Counted from the stretch's first letter, positions 1 to 8,970 are shown. The stretch: 64,000 nucleotides of DNA from JAAYJR01 sp964563975 (GCA_964563975.1 CAZLZJ010000006.1:14772-78771); one strand, 5' to 3'. Made by a program: numbers and translations. Notes: generated from the sequence alone by a model not told the origin.

Positions 1-268
1 CATATTCAGGAGATTTAAGATAATCAATATTTACATCTGCCGCATTAAAAAGATAACTGCCCTTCTTAAGCCGTTTCACCTTAACTCCTAACCCTTTCAG
101 TATCTCGGTAAGGTTCAAAACATCTCTGATCTCAGGAATATTTTCAATTGTTACATCGTCTGAGGTCAACAAGACTGCACTAATTACCTCCAAAGCTTCA
201 TTTTTTGCTCCCTGTGGTTCTAATGAACCCTCCAGATGATAACCACCTTCAATCCGGAATGATGCCAT
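1..268 (-). CDS. murA: UDP-N-acetylglucosamine 1-carboxyvinyltransferase (MurA), N-terminal part
   Basis: Catalyses the first committed step of peptidoglycan synthesis, transferring enolpyruvate from PEP to UDP-GlcNAc in the cytoplasm. I translated the reverse strand by hand from the ATG at 268: it opens MASFRIEGGYHLEGSL and then PQGAKNEALEV, which is the family substrate-binding segment with the conserved Lys-Asn pair. It continues with ENIPEIRDV and EILKGLGVKVKR, all typical of the first inside-out alpha/beta domain. About 89 residues are present; the rest, including the PEP-binding Cys loop, lies beyond the left edge. It is 12 bases downstream of the DUF4290 gene on the same strand, a pairing I recall as common in Bacteroidota, so the two are probably co-transcribed. 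Confidence 0.9.
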   Translation of the reverse strand, partial: MASFRIEGGYHLEGSLEPQGAKNEALEVISAVLLTSDDVTIENIPEIRDVLNLTEILKGLGVKVKRLKKGSYLFNAADVNIDYLKSPEY

Positions 269-280
269 TTTTAAAAGTTT

Positions 281-871
281 TTATTTCTTCTTTCTCTTCT
301 TTTTAGCAGTCTGAACTCTTATTTCTCCAAGCTTCAGGCCGGAGGGTACTTTCAGCTTATAATCCGACATCTCCTCCAGATCTTTAAAAATCTTTTCATC
401 CTCTACCGAATCCTTGTTCCAGGCCAGATAAAGCTTCTTCATCTGATTGGCAATCTGTTCAATCAATATACGCTGCTCGTCGCCTTCCATTTTTATAGCC
501 GCTTCAATCATCTTGGTAATTATCAGCCCGTAATGCCTGTACTTTAACAGATTCTGGCTATATGACAATCTTGCCGGTTTTCCACGAAGTATCTCCGGCG
601 ACGGAGGATCATAAGGATAGTCGATATCTAACTTAAAGTCTGTCATTATAGCCAAGTGGTCCCATAGTTTATGCTTAAATTCAGACACATCCCGAAGATA
701 AGGATAGAGATTGCCCATAACATCAATAACTGTTTGTGCCGCCTTATTCCTCTTCTCTCTCTCTTCAATTGTCAAAAGGTGATCTACCATATTCTGAATA
801 TTCCTTCCATATTCCGGCATAGGCAATTTCTTTCTCATTGTATTATAATCTTTTAAAACTGACATCTTCAT
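281..871 (-). CDS. DUF4290 family protein
   Basis: A soluble 196-residue protein of unknown function, recognised as the Bacteroidota DUF4290 family from its opening block (MPEYGRNIQNMVDHLL at about residues 18-33), the TIEEREKRNKAAQ helix after it and the later DIDYPYDPP segment. It looks mostly helical, has no signal peptide or membrane segment, and ends in a very basic tail (AKKKRKKK), which might bind nucleic acid or RNA; that is inference. It sits immediately upstream of murA with a 12-base gap and 117 bases downstream of uvrD, all on the minus strand, so it may belong to the murA transcription unit. The role cannot be deduced from sequence alone. Confidence 0.85.
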   Translation of the reverse strand: MKMSVLKDYNTMRKKLPMPEYGRNIQNMVDHLLTIEEREKRNKAAQTVIDVMGNLYPYLRDVSEFKHKLWDHLAIMTDFKLDIDYPYDPPSPEILRGKPARLSYSQNLLKYRHYGLIITKMIEAAIKMEGDEQRILIEQIANQMKKLYLAWNKDSVEDEKIFKDLEEMSDYKLKVPSGLKLGEIRVQTAKKKRKKK

Positions 872-988
872 ATTCTTTCAACTATTTTGTAACCAATAAA
901 AAAATCCGGTCACGATTTTTTAATTCATTACAAAATTAATCATTTCCAAACAATAAGCAATTCCTGATTCCCTATTCCCTCTTACACT

Positions 989-3268
989 TTATCCAATTAT
1001 CTTCAATTTTGCAAATTTCAGCAATAACTGCTTATTGCCGGCATTCTGAAAAAACACAAAAACTTTTTTATCGGATGAAACCCCTTCTACCTTTAACACT
1101 TTCCCCGTACCAAATTTTTGATGTTCTACAATCATACCCTGAACTATTTTTCCGGGATCATCACCTTTAAAATTTTTATCAGTCGTTTCAGCATATTTAA
1201 TATTATTGATTTTATTGCGGAAAATTTCAGAGCGGTAAATCCCTGAAGGTGTCTGATAACTTTCTCTCTTATTACTGCTTGAACCGTACTTATCTATATT
1301 TAAACCTTCCAAAAACTTCTTATCCAGCTCTGTCAGAAATCTGCTGGGAATACAACGGGATGGTCTTCCCCAACGGTATCTTTGATTTGCATAGCTCAGC
1401 CAGACATTCTCCTCCGCCCTGGTAAGAGCTACATAAAAAAGCCTTCGCTCCTCCTCAATAGCTTCAGCTCTTCGTTTCATATTCTGCTGTAACGAAGGAA
1501 ACAGCTCTTCTTCAAGGCCAACAATAAAAACATTCTTAAACTCCAATCCTTTTGCAGAGTGAACGGTCATCAAAGTAACTTTATCACGGTCATCATCTTT
1601 ATCTGTATCCTGATCAGTAAGCAGAGATATATTTTCCAGATAGTCGCTTAATTTACCGGATGCCCCTTCTTCAAGAGCATTCAGACTGAACTCTTTAATT
1701 GCATTTAATAACTCCTGAATATTTTCATGGCGACTAACACTTTCAGGCGATTTATCAGCACTAAGCTCCTTCAGGATACCGGTTTTTTCAGCAATTGCAA
1801 CGGCTGTTGCAAAAGCATCACACTCCTTTGCAACCTCCATAAATCCACGGATCATTTCAACAAATTGTCCTAACCTTGAAATAATGCCCTTATTAAATCC
1901 TGCAATATTTTTACCGGGAAGCTCTTCCAATATTTTCCATATTGGCAGCTCCATGCCAACGGCTGTCTCCTCAAGTCTGCCGACAGTGGTTTGTCCGATA
2001 CCCCTTGACGGGATATTGATAATCCTCTTTAATGCTTCATTATCCCACGAATTCACTACTATCCGAAAAAAAGCAATTATATCCTTAATCTCTTTGCGTT
2101 GATAAAAACTTAACCCCCCATATATTTTATAAGGAATATTGCGTCTTCGCAAAGCCTCCTCAAAAATTCTTGACTGAGCATTTGTACGATATAAAATGGC
2201 ATAATCCATATTTTTATGATGATCCCGCAATTGTGTTTCGGCTATCTCCCGGGCAACCAAAAATCCTTCTTCATTATCTGTCAATGCTGAAATAACTTTT
2301 ATCGGCCGGCCTGTCTCTTTTTGGGAATATACAGTTTTGGGAATCTGCCTTCTGTTTTTTGCTATAACACTGTTTGCTGCATTCACAATGGTCTTGGTTG
2401 ACCTGTAATTCTGCTCTAACTTAAATATTTTATGATTGGGGTAATCCTGCTGAAAGCTAAGAATATTTTCAATCCTCGCCCCCCTGAAAGAGTATATACT
2501 TTGAGCATCATCACCAACAACACAAAGATTTTGGTATCTTTTGGCAAGTTTTTTAACAATCAGATATTGCGAATAATTTGTGTCTTGATATTCATCAACC
2601 AAAATATAGCTGAAACGCTCCCGGTATTTTTCCAATATCCCGGGGTGACTGTTAAAAAGCTGATTTGTCTTCAATAGCAGATCATCAAAATCCATTGCTC
2701 CCGAAAGAAAGCTTCTCTTTGCATATTCCCGGTAAATTTCTGAAATTGCAGGCATCTTCATCGAACTGTCAATACTTGTGATTTCAATATTTTGTGCATA
2801 GGAGACAGGCGTAACCAAGCTATTTTTAGCCATCGATATTCTTGATGCCACAATACCCGGTTTATATACTTTTTCATCAAACCTGAAACTTTTAATTACA
2901 CTTTTAATCAAATTTTTACTATCTGCAGCATCAAAGATTGTAAAGTTATGAGGGTAACCTGTCGCCTCATGCTCTATTCTCAGTATACGGGCAAAAATTG
3001 AATGAAAAGTCCCCATCCAGAGGTATCCTGCCATATTCTCACCAACCACTCCGGCTATCCTTTCTTTCATTTCACGGGCAGCTTTATTTGTAAAGGTAAG
3101 AGCAAGAATGGAAGAGGGGCGCACCTCCTTTCTCAGCAAATGCGCTATGCGATAAGTTAAAACCCTGGTCTTGCCGGAACCTGCCCCTGCAATTACCAAA
3201 GCAGGACCTTCAGTGTTAACAACCGCATCATACTGGATTTTATTTAAATCTTTTAAATAATCAAACAC
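989..3268 (-). CDS. uvrD: UvrD/PcrA-type superfamily 1 DNA helicase
   Basis: ATP-driven 3'-5' DNA helicase used in nucleotide excision and mismatch repair and in clearing protein or RNA polymerase roadblocks. All SF1A motifs are visible in the 759 residues: Q motif LNKIQYDAV (8-16), Walker A GAGSGKTR (28-35), LALTFTNKAAREMKER (Ia, about 55-70), VDEYQDT (motif II, 224-230), GDDAQSIYSFRGA (III), LEQNYRST (IV), TVHSAKGLEFKNVFIVGLEE (V) and ERRLFYVALTRAEE (VI). The C-terminus carries a QGMIVEHQKFGTGKVLKVEG segment like the Tudor-type domain of PcrA that contacts RNA polymerase, so PcrA is an equally good name. Length is normal for the family. It is probably a separate unit from the DUF4290-murA pair. 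Confidence 0.95.
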   Translation of the reverse strand: MFDYLKDLNKIQYDAVVNTEGPALVIAGAGSGKTRVLTYRIAHLLRKEVRPSSILALTFTNKAAREMKERIAGVVGENMAGYLWMGTFHSIFARILRIEHEATGYPHNFTIFDAADSKNLIKSVIKSFRFDEKVYKPGIVASRISMAKNSLVTPVSYAQNIEITSIDSSMKMPAISEIYREYAKRSFLSGAMDFDDLLLKTNQLFNSHPGILEKYRERFSYILVDEYQDTNYSQYLIVKKLAKRYQNLCVVGDDAQSIYSFRGARIENILSFQQDYPNHKIFKLEQNYRSTKTIVNAANSVIAKNRRQIPKTVYSQKETGRPIKVISALTDNEEGFLVAREIAETQLRDHHKNMDYAILYRTNAQSRIFEEALRRRNIPYKIYGGLSFYQRKEIKDIIAFFRIVVNSWDNEALKRIINIPSRGIGQTTVGRLEETAVGMELPIWKILEELPGKNIAGFNKGIISRLGQFVEMIRGFMEVAKECDAFATAVAIAEKTGILKELSADKSPESVSRHENIQELLNAIKEFSLNALEEGASGKLSDYLENISLLTDQDTDKDDDRDKVTLMTVHSAKGLEFKNVFIVGLEEELFPSLQQNMKRRAEAIEEERRLFYVALTRAEENVWLSYANQRYRWGRPSRCIPSRFLTELDKKFLEGLNIDKYGSSSNKRESYQTPSGIYRSEIFRNKINNIKYAETTDKNFKGDDPGKIVQGMIVEHQKFGTGKVLKVEGVSSDKKVFVFFQNAGNKQLLLKFAKLKIIG

Positions 3269-3485
3269 TTCAATATTTTAATCTGATAAAAAAACAAAAA
3301 TAGAGGATGTTTAACAGAATACATCTCTTTTATGCAAGCTTTTATTAACAACTCACGGAAGTTAACATCACCTTGCTTGTAATGCCGACACACATTATTA
3401 AAACCTGAAAGTTTGATTTTTCGATATTATAAAACAATTAAATAAAAATTATACGTTAATATTGTAGCTTTAAGTGTTAAGTAGT

Positions 3486-4814
3486 ATGAAACGAGCATTC
3501 GGATTAAAATCGAAACCCAGGAGTATAATTAAAGCGTTTTATATATCTCTTTTCATCACCGTTTGGCTATTTGCCGGAAAGGCTGAAGCTCAACTTACCG
3601 CCCCCGGCTCATCGGCTGTAATCGCAACCCGTTATCCGGTATTTCAGGAGACTGATAATATTTACATATTTTGCTCTTCCGATGCTTCCTCAAAAGATGG
3701 TGTTTTGCAGGTAAACACAACTTTAGAGGGTACAAAGACCATACTTTGGGAAAAATATAACAATCAAACTTCTGAGTTCGGGCTATATTTTTCAGAAAGT
3801 ACCGATGATATGCAGTCGACAATCACAAACCTTGCCGATGGCTGTTATCGTGCAACTGTCACTTTAGGTACAACTGTTGAGATTTACCGGGCGTGGATAA
3901 TAAACAACTTTTTGGCAGCTGAAGCAAAAATATCACAATCCGATTGTCAGTCATTTACCCTCGAAGGCACCTATACCTCATCTGCAATAAAGTATTATGA
4001 TCCGGCTGACAATACAGAGTTAGAGATAGCAAAAGAGATAAAAGCAGAATGGAAAGAAAAGGAGGTACTGCTAAGCTCCCTGACCACCATAAAAATATTT
4101 GATCTTCCCCTTGATGATGCAGAGTATAGTTTCAGGGTATATGATCAGTTTGGATGTGAAGCAGTCAGCATCATCAATTATGGATCAGTAGCTGTAATTG
4201 CAGATTTTACTGCCGCCCCCATGCAAGGGGAAGCTCCCCTGACAGTCACATTTAACAACCTGTCAAAAAATAGTGATCAATATATCTGGCACTTTTTTCG
4301 CAGCCTTGATGAGATAAAAAAAGACTCGGAAGATGGCCGGCAGCCGGTTGACAGTATCATGATAGTTGCATATGATCAAAATCCTGTCTATACCTACGAA
4401 AAATCAGGATACTATATGGTTAAGTTAGTCTCAGTAAGAGTTTCAGATACTCTGACCTGTGCCGATACGACATATCTTAATGATTATATAGTAGTAGATA
4501 CATCCTTTGTTGCCGTACCTAACGTATTCACCCCTAACGGAGACGGCACCAATGACTTTTTTGTGGTTAAGTTCTGGTCGATGCAAAGTATTAAGATTGA
4601 AATTTTTAACCGCTGGGGAAAGAGGCTTCACTTCTGGGAAAATAATAATATACAAGGCTTTGAAGAGACTTATACTGCAACGGTGTGGGATGGCCGCGTT
4701 GGAGGCAGATATGCAAGTCCGGGGGTCTACTATTACGTGATCGAAGGAATAGGCAGGGATGACAAAAGACGAAAAGCACGAGGGTTTTTTCATCTGTTCA
4801 GAGACAAGCGGTAA
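3486..4814 (+). CDS. PKD-containing surface protein with gliding-motility/type IX C-terminal domain (CHU_C)
   Basis: An exported protein of about 442 residues. I chose the ATG at 3486; an in-frame GTG at 3474 would add four residues. A signal peptide follows, with basic residues, then SLFITVWLFAGKAEAQ and likely cleavage after EAQ. A PKD-like fold is visible around DFTAAPMQGEAPLTVTFNN with VYTYEKSGYYMVKL. The last 90 residues are the CHU_C (gliding motility-associated C-terminal) domain: VPNVFTPNGDGTNDFF, IEIFNRWGKRL, VWDGRVGGRYASPGVYYYVI. In Bacteroidota this is a type B sorting signal that routes proteins through the type IX secretion system to the cell surface, which implies a T9SS elsewhere in the genome. 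It stands alone, convergent with the agmatinase gene. Its ligand or function is unknown. Confidence 0.85.
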   Translation: MKRAFGLKSKPRSIIKAFYISLFITVWLFAGKAEAQLTAPGSSAVIATRYPVFQETDNIYIFCSSDASSKDGVLQVNTTLEGTKTILWEKYNNQTSEFGLYFSESTDDMQSTITNLADGCYRATVTLGTTVEIYRAWIINNFLAAEAKISQSDCQSFTLEGTYTSSAIKYYDPADNTELEIAKEIKAEWKEKEVLLSSLTTIKIFDLPLDDAEYSFRVYDQFGCEAVSIINYGSVAVIADFTAAPMQGEAPLTVTFNNLSKNSDQYIWHFFRSLDEIKKDSEDGRQPVDSIMIVAYDQNPVYTYEKSGYYMVKLVSVRVSDTLTCADTTYLNDYIVVDTSFVAVPNVFTPNGDGTNDFFVVKFWSMQSIKIEIFNRWGKRLHFWENNNIQGFEETYTATVWDGRVGGRYASPGVYYYVIEGIGRDDKRRKARGFFHLFRDKR

Positions 4815-4834
4815 TTTTATCCGCCTTCACGGTT

Positions 4835-5872
4835 TCAGATAAACCCTTGCGAGCGGCCGGCCAGATTACTTAATTTATATATTATCCTGGCTGCTACATT
4901 AGCATCCCAATTATCATTTCCGGCTTCACAAACATCAAAGCCGATAATCTTTTTCCCCGATTGTATAACTTTCCTGAACAGATAGAGCAATTCTCCATAA
5001 TCTACTCCTCCGGGTACAGGGGTACCGGTATTTGGACAAAGTTTAGGGTCTAATCCGTCAAGATCAACACTTATATAAACATTCTCAGGTAACTGCGCCA
5101 CTACCTCCTCACAAATCACTCCCCATAAAACCCCATTAAATTTTTTCTCTTGCAGATCATGATCAAAAAACACTTCAACCCGTCCTGTTTCGGCATGTAT
5201 CATCTCCGCTTCCTCTTCACAAAAATCGCGAATGGCAACCTGAACCAATTTGGAAACAGATTTTTCTTTAAGAATATTATAAAAGGCAGAAGCATGTGAC
5301 CAGGTAAATCCCTGATAGCTTTTACGCAGATCCATATGCGCATCTATCTGCAGTATGCCAAAAGATTGATAAAAATCTCCCAGCGCCTGTACCAGACCGA
5401 GAGAAACACTATGATCCCCTCCAACCACGCCACAAATCTTACCGGCCTCAATAACTTTTTTTGACTCACTGAAAATTAAAGAGTTCAATTTTGCACATCC
5501 TTCATTAACCTTATCCAACTCACCGGATGAGATATTTATATCACCGCTTTCAATTTTATCAATATGAGCAAATGCTTTCGGGCGAAGATTATTTCTTTCA
5601 TTCATAATATTTTGGTTCACCGGTGCCATATAAATACCAAGCTTCCATGCATCCCTGATATCAACATCAAAAAGATCCAGCTGTCTCGACACATTGAGAA
5701 TGGAAGCCGGTGCCATAGCTGTGCCTTCATCACCCGACACAGTTACATCCCAGGGCACAGGCAACAAAATAATATTTGCTGTTTCATAAGAGTATGGCAG
5801 TCCGATGAAATTACCATTATTTAATCCGGTTCCACTTGGATTAAAATCCTTGTTAAGTACTGTTTTGTTCAT
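4835..5872 (-). CDS. speB: Arginase/agmatinase family ureohydrolase, probable agmatinase
   Basis: Predicted to hydrolyse a guanidino substrate to urea and an amine with a dinuclear Mn centre; agmatine to putrescine is the most likely reaction given its neighbours. The metal ligands are in place: GGDHSVS, QIDAHMDLR (D-A-H-x-D) and SVDLDGLDP (D-x-D). The full length of 345 residues fits the family. It is divergent from carboxynorspermidine dehydrogenase (gap 84 bases), whose pathway consumes putrescine or diaminopropane. Formiminoglutamase or arginase activity cannot be excluded. The sequence between GGDHS and DAHMD is normal, but the segment after DAHMD (RKSYQGFTWSHASAF) differs somewhat from textbook agmatinases. 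Confidence 0.8.
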   Translation of the reverse strand: MNKTVLNKDFNPSGTGLNNGNFIGLPYSYETANIILLPVPWDVTVSGDEGTAMAPASILNVSRQLDLFDVDIRDAWKLGIYMAPVNQNIMNERNNLRPKAFAHIDKIESGDINISSGELDKVNEGCAKLNSLIFSESKKVIEAGKICGVVGGDHSVSLGLVQALGDFYQSFGILQIDAHMDLRKSYQGFTWSHASAFYNILKEKSVSKLVQVAIRDFCEEEAEMIHAETGRVEVFFDHDLQEKKFNGVLWGVICEEVVAQLPENVYISVDLDGLDPKLCPNTGTPVPGGVDYGELLYLFRKVIQSGKKIIGFDVCEAGNDNWDANVAARIIYKLSNLAGRSQGFI

Positions 5873-5920
5873 TAAAAAATGCTTAATTTGGCATAAATAT
5901 TTTTACTCTGTCCAAAGTTA

Positions 5921-5928
5921 CAAAATTA
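5921..5928 (-). promoter_or_regulatory. Candidate Bacteroidota -7 element for the agmatinase gene
   Basis: On the minus strand this reads TAATTTTG, a perfect match to the Bacteroidota -7 consensus TAnnTTTG, about 50 bases upstream of the agmatinase start. No clear -33 TTTG was found at the right distance, so the call rests on the -7 element and its place in a short divergent intergenic region. Confidence 0.4.
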
Positions 5929-5956
5929 TAAAATTGACACTGAACTAATTAAAATT

Positions 5957-7150
5957 ATGAGCAAAATAATAATTATCGGAGCAGGTGGTGTTGGTCGTGT
6001 TGTAGCTGCAAAATGTGCTGCCAACCCTGAAATCTTTTCCAAAATCCTTCTGGCCAGCCGTACAAAATCAAAATGCGATAAAATTGCAAAAGAGACAGGA
6101 CGCGGCATCATCGAGACTGCGCAGGTAAATGCCGACAATAGCACGGAAGTAGCAAACCTTATAAATAACTTTAAGCCAGAATTGGTTATTAATGTGGCAT
6201 TGCCATATCAGGATCTGCCCATAATGGATGCCTGCCTGGAAACAGGTGTTAACTACCTTGATACAGCAAATTATGAACCCAGGGATGAAGCTAAATTTGA
6301 GTACAGCTGGCAATGGGCATATAATGACAGATATAAAAAGAGAGGAATCACTGCAATCCTCGGCTGCGGATTTGACCCCGGTGTGACCAATATATACACG
6401 GCTTATGCAGCAAAGCATCATTTCGACGAATTGCACTTTCTCGACATAGTCGACTGTAACGCCGGGGACCACGGAAAAGCATTTGCAACAAATTTCAATC
6501 CTGAGATCAATATCCGCGAAATAACACAAAAAGGGAGATACTGGGAAGGGGGCAGATGGGTAGAGACAGAGCCTCATGCTGTAAAAAAAATTCTTAATTA
6601 TCCAAATATCGGCCCACGCGATTCATACCTCATATTCCATGAAGAGCTTGAGTCTTTGGTTAAAAATTTTCCAACATTGAAGCGGGCAAGATTCTGGATG
6701 ACTTTCGGACAGGAGTATCTTACCCACCTGCGTGTAATCCAGAATATTGGAATGGCACGTATCGATCCCGTAATTTATAAAGGCATAGAAGTGGTACCTT
6801 TAGAATTCTTAAAGCATGTTTTACCCGATCCCGGAGAACTGGGAGAAAACTACACAGGTGAAACCTCTATCGGCTGCCGCATCAGAGGCATAAAAGATGG
6901 CAAAGAAAAAACCTGTTATATATGGAACAACTGCAGTCATCAGCAGGCATATCAGGAAACAGGTACCCAGGCTGTATCCTATACAACAGGGGTGCCGGCC
7001 ATGTTAGGGGCTGCTATGCTGCTTACCGGAAAATGGCAGGGCAAAGGAGTATTCAATGTAGAACAGTTCAATCCCGATCCATTTATGGAAAAAATCGGAG
7101 AGCATGGATTGCCATGGAATGAGAAAACAGATATCGACCTGGAGTTATAA
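5957..7150 (+). CDS. Carboxynorspermidine/carboxyspermidine dehydrogenase (saccharopine dehydrogenase family)
   Basis: Expected to condense putrescine (or 1,3-diaminopropane) with aspartate semialdehyde and reduce the product with NADPH to carboxyspermidine (carboxynorspermidine), the first step of the alternative spermidine pathway. The N-terminus is a Rossmann nucleotide fold, IIIIGAGGVGRVVAAKC (4-20), and the body shows family blocks such as GCGFDPGVTNIYTAYA and GTQAVSYTTGVPAMLGA. At 397 residues it has normal length. The decarboxylase of the same pathway follows 50 bases downstream, which separates this enzyme from lysine-pathway saccharopine dehydrogenases. Cytoplasmic. Confidence 0.88.
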   Translation: MSKIIIIGAGGVGRVVAAKCAANPEIFSKILLASRTKSKCDKIAKETGRGIIETAQVNADNSTEVANLINNFKPELVINVALPYQDLPIMDACLETGVNYLDTANYEPRDEAKFEYSWQWAYNDRYKKRGITAILGCGFDPGVTNIYTAYAAKHHFDELHFLDIVDCNAGDHGKAFATNFNPEINIREITQKGRYWEGGRWVETEPHAVKKILNYPNIGPRDSYLIFHEELESLVKNFPTLKRARFWMTFGQEYLTHLRVIQNIGMARIDPVIYKGIEVVPLEFLKHVLPDPGELGENYTGETSIGCRIRGIKDGKEKTCYIWNNCSHQQAYQETGTQAVSYTTGVPAMLGAAMLLTGKWQGKGVFNVEQFNPDPFMEKIGEHGLPWNEKTDIDLEL

Positions 7151-7200
7151 CTCATAAGCAAATGTGCAATAGTTACACCCAAATTTAAATTAAGAGAGAT

Positions 7201-8337
7201 TTGGACTATTCAAAAATACCTTCACCCTCATTTGTGCTGGATGAAAGCTTACTGATCAAAAATCTTCAACTGATCAAAAGGGTACAAGATGAAGCCGGTA
7301 TAAAAATTATTCCTGCTTTTAAAGGGTTTGCCATGTGGAGTGTATTCCCGTTGATACGAAAGTATCTCAAAGGAGCTGCTGCCAGCTCATTAAATGAAGC
7401 AAAACTCTGTTTTGAAGAGATGAAATCCCCTGCATTTACCTATTCGCCGGCATATATGGAAGAGGATTTTGAAGAGCTGCTGAAATATTCAGACCACATA
7501 GTGTTTAATTCATTCAACCAATTTTACAAATATTATAAAAAAGTACAAAAATCGGATAGGCATATATCTTGCGGGATAAGGGTAAATCCTGAATTCTCTG
7601 ATGTAAAGACTACTTTGTATAACCCGGGATCTGCCGGTTCAAGGCTGGGTGTGGGCAGCGCTGAATTTCCCGACAAGCTTCCTGAAGGTATCGAAGGAAT
7701 ACATTTTCATGTTCTTTGCGAATCAAACTCCTACAGCTTAGAAAAAGTGCTCTGTCACCTTGAACAAAAATTTGAAAAACATCTTAAAAAGGTAAAATGG
7801 GTAAATATGGGAGGAGGACATCTTATAACCGGGGAGGGATATGACCATAATCATCTTATCTGTCTGCTGAAAGAGTTCAAGAAAAAATATAAGGTCAGTA
7901 TCATCCTCGAACCCGGCAGTGCAATTGTCTGGAATACCGGAGTGCTGATATCAACAGTGCAAGATATAGTTGAGCACAAAGGTATACTAACAGCTATCCT
8001 CGATATATCCTTCACGGCGCATATGCCTGATACACTTGAAATGCCCTACCGTCCGGCAGTTGAAGGGGCGGCAAACCCCGGTAAAGCAGGAAGATATAAA
8101 TACAGATTGGGCGGGATCAGCTGTCTTGCAGGCGATTTTATGGAGGTCTATGATTTTGACCGGGAGCTTAAAGCAGGCGACAAGGTGATTTTTAAAGATA
8201 TGATCCACTACACTATGGTAAAAACAACTATGTTTAATGGGGTAAAGCATCCTGCCATTACAATATGGACAAGTGACAATAAACTGAAAGTCGTCAGGAA
8301 TTTCTATTATGAGGACTTTAAAAGCCGCCTCTCTTAG
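7201..8337 (+). CDS. nspC: Carboxynorspermidine/carboxyspermidine decarboxylase
   Basis: PLP-dependent decarboxylase of the alanine-racemase-fold (DapDC/ODC) family that turns carboxyspermidine into spermidine. Visible features: the PLP lysine region IIPAFKGFAMWS (about 35-46), substrate-side HVLCESNS, the glycine-rich NMGGGHLI, EPGSAIVWNTG, and ISCLAGD with the second-subunit active-site Cys. The start is a TTG at 7201: an in-frame stop lies at 7186-7188, there is no ATG between, and the next Met is at residue 45, past the PLP lysine. A purine-rich AAGAGAG precedes it. It forms an operon with the dehydrogenase upstream. 378 residues, full length. Confidence 0.9.
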   Translation: MDYSKIPSPSFVLDESLLIKNLQLIKRVQDEAGIKIIPAFKGFAMWSVFPLIRKYLKGAAASSLNEAKLCFEEMKSPAFTYSPAYMEEDFEELLKYSDHIVFNSFNQFYKYYKKVQKSDRHISCGIRVNPEFSDVKTTLYNPGSAGSRLGVGSAEFPDKLPEGIEGIHFHVLCESNSYSLEKVLCHLEQKFEKHLKKVKWVNMGGGHLITGEGYDHNHLICLLKEFKKKYKVSIILEPGSAIVWNTGVLISTVQDIVEHKGILTAILDISFTAHMPDTLEMPYRPAVEGAANPGKAGRYKYRLGGISCLAGDFMEVYDFDRELKAGDKVIFKDMIHYTMVKTTMFNGVKHPAITIWTSDNKLKVVRNFYYEDFKSRLS

Positions 8338-8353
8338 AATTCAAAATATTTAA

Positions 8354-8377
8354 TTTTATTAACAAATGTTAATAAAA
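8354..8377 (+). terminator. AT-rich hairpin after nspC
   Basis: A perfect 10-bp inverted repeat, TTTTATTAAC and GTTAATAAAA separated by AAAT, begins 17 bases after the nspC stop. It can act as a terminator or mRNA 3' end, although the stem is AT-rich and there is no clean U-tract beyond its own arm. Confidence 0.4.
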
Positions 8378-8414
8378 CCGGTTAAAATAAAGTGAATATA
8401 TATAACCGCAAAAA

Positions 8415-8447
8415 GTTGACAACTACTATAATTATTTTATAATTTTG
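8415..8447 (+). promoter_or_regulatory. Bacteroidota promoter in front of the 8.45-8.97 kb RNA
   Basis: GTTG at 8415-8418 and a perfect TAATTTTG (TAnnTTTG) at 8440-8447, with 21 bases between, match the -33/-7 layout of the Bacteroidota primary sigma factor. The predicted transcript would start near 8452, just before a long run of hairpins and with no open reading frame at the right place. Confidence 0.55.
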
Positions 8448-8451
8448 TAAT

Positions 8452-8970
8452 TACCGGGTGAGAGATAAAAGGCAGTTCCAAAAATGTGGGAAAGACGAGT
8501 ATTTCTTAGTTGAAATACAAACCTGTTCTCACCTTCTCAAGGGAAGGCACATCAGAGGAACCGAAGTTTGAACCGGGTGGTCTGGAAACCAAAGGTTCTT
8601 TCAATCATCAAAAGAAAACCAGACGTTCTTTCGAGATTGAGTCTTCAGGCAAGAGGCAAAAGAAGCAAGCTTCTTTTAGCCACATTGCACAGCACCAAAT
8701 CCAAACAGCTGAGGTGCTGACAGCAGGCGGCAAATATCTCCGGATTTTTGCCAAAAGCTCTGAAAGACACTTCGTCCGTGAAGGTAATCCGGAAAACCGA
8801 GCGGACTGCTCAACGGTAAATGCCATAAAAAGCTTTACCTGCGGGTACAGGGCATAAGCCTGTAAAAAAGCTGATGCCGGCCACAATAACTGTAATCCGG
8901 CACACGGGAGCGCTTAGGTTAACCCGCGTGATGGGAACTATTTGTAAAAAAATGGTTCCCATTTGTTTTT
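8452..8970 (+). ncRNA. Candidate long structured non-coding RNA (about 515 nt), family not recognised
   Basis: The block is visibly richer in G and C than its AT-rich flanks and is packed with inverted repeats: GGTGAGA with TCTCACC (8457/8526), GTATTTC with GAAATAC (8499/8512), AAAAGAAG-caag-CTTCTTTT (8658-8677), CAGCACC with GGTGCTG (8690/8713), GGCAAATATC with GGATTTTTGCC (about 8729-8752), TGCCGG with CCGGCA (8875/8897), CACGGG with CCCGCGTG (8903/8923). It starts just after a good promoter and ends in an intrinsic terminator. I looked for and did not find RNase P, tmRNA, SRP RNA, cobalamin or TPP riboswitch, or group II domain V signatures. The only ORF across it (8510-8857) lacks protein-like character. 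Independent ncRNA is favoured; a long 5' leader is the alternative. Confidence 0.5.
8931..8970 (+). terminator. Intrinsic terminator of the candidate RNA
   Basis: ATGGGAAC at 8931-8938 pairs with GTTCCCAT at 8955-8962, followed by TTGTTTTT. An alternative hairpin (AAAAATGG with CCATTTGTTTTT) overlaps it, so the two forms are mutually exclusive. Confidence 0.6.

Noticed and set aside
8510..8857. 115-codon open frame across the candidate RNA
   Set aside because: Starts at TTG, is poor in hydrophobic residues and rich in Ser, Lys, Glu and His, matches no family I know, and lies entirely across stable hairpins. I read the region as RNA, not protein.
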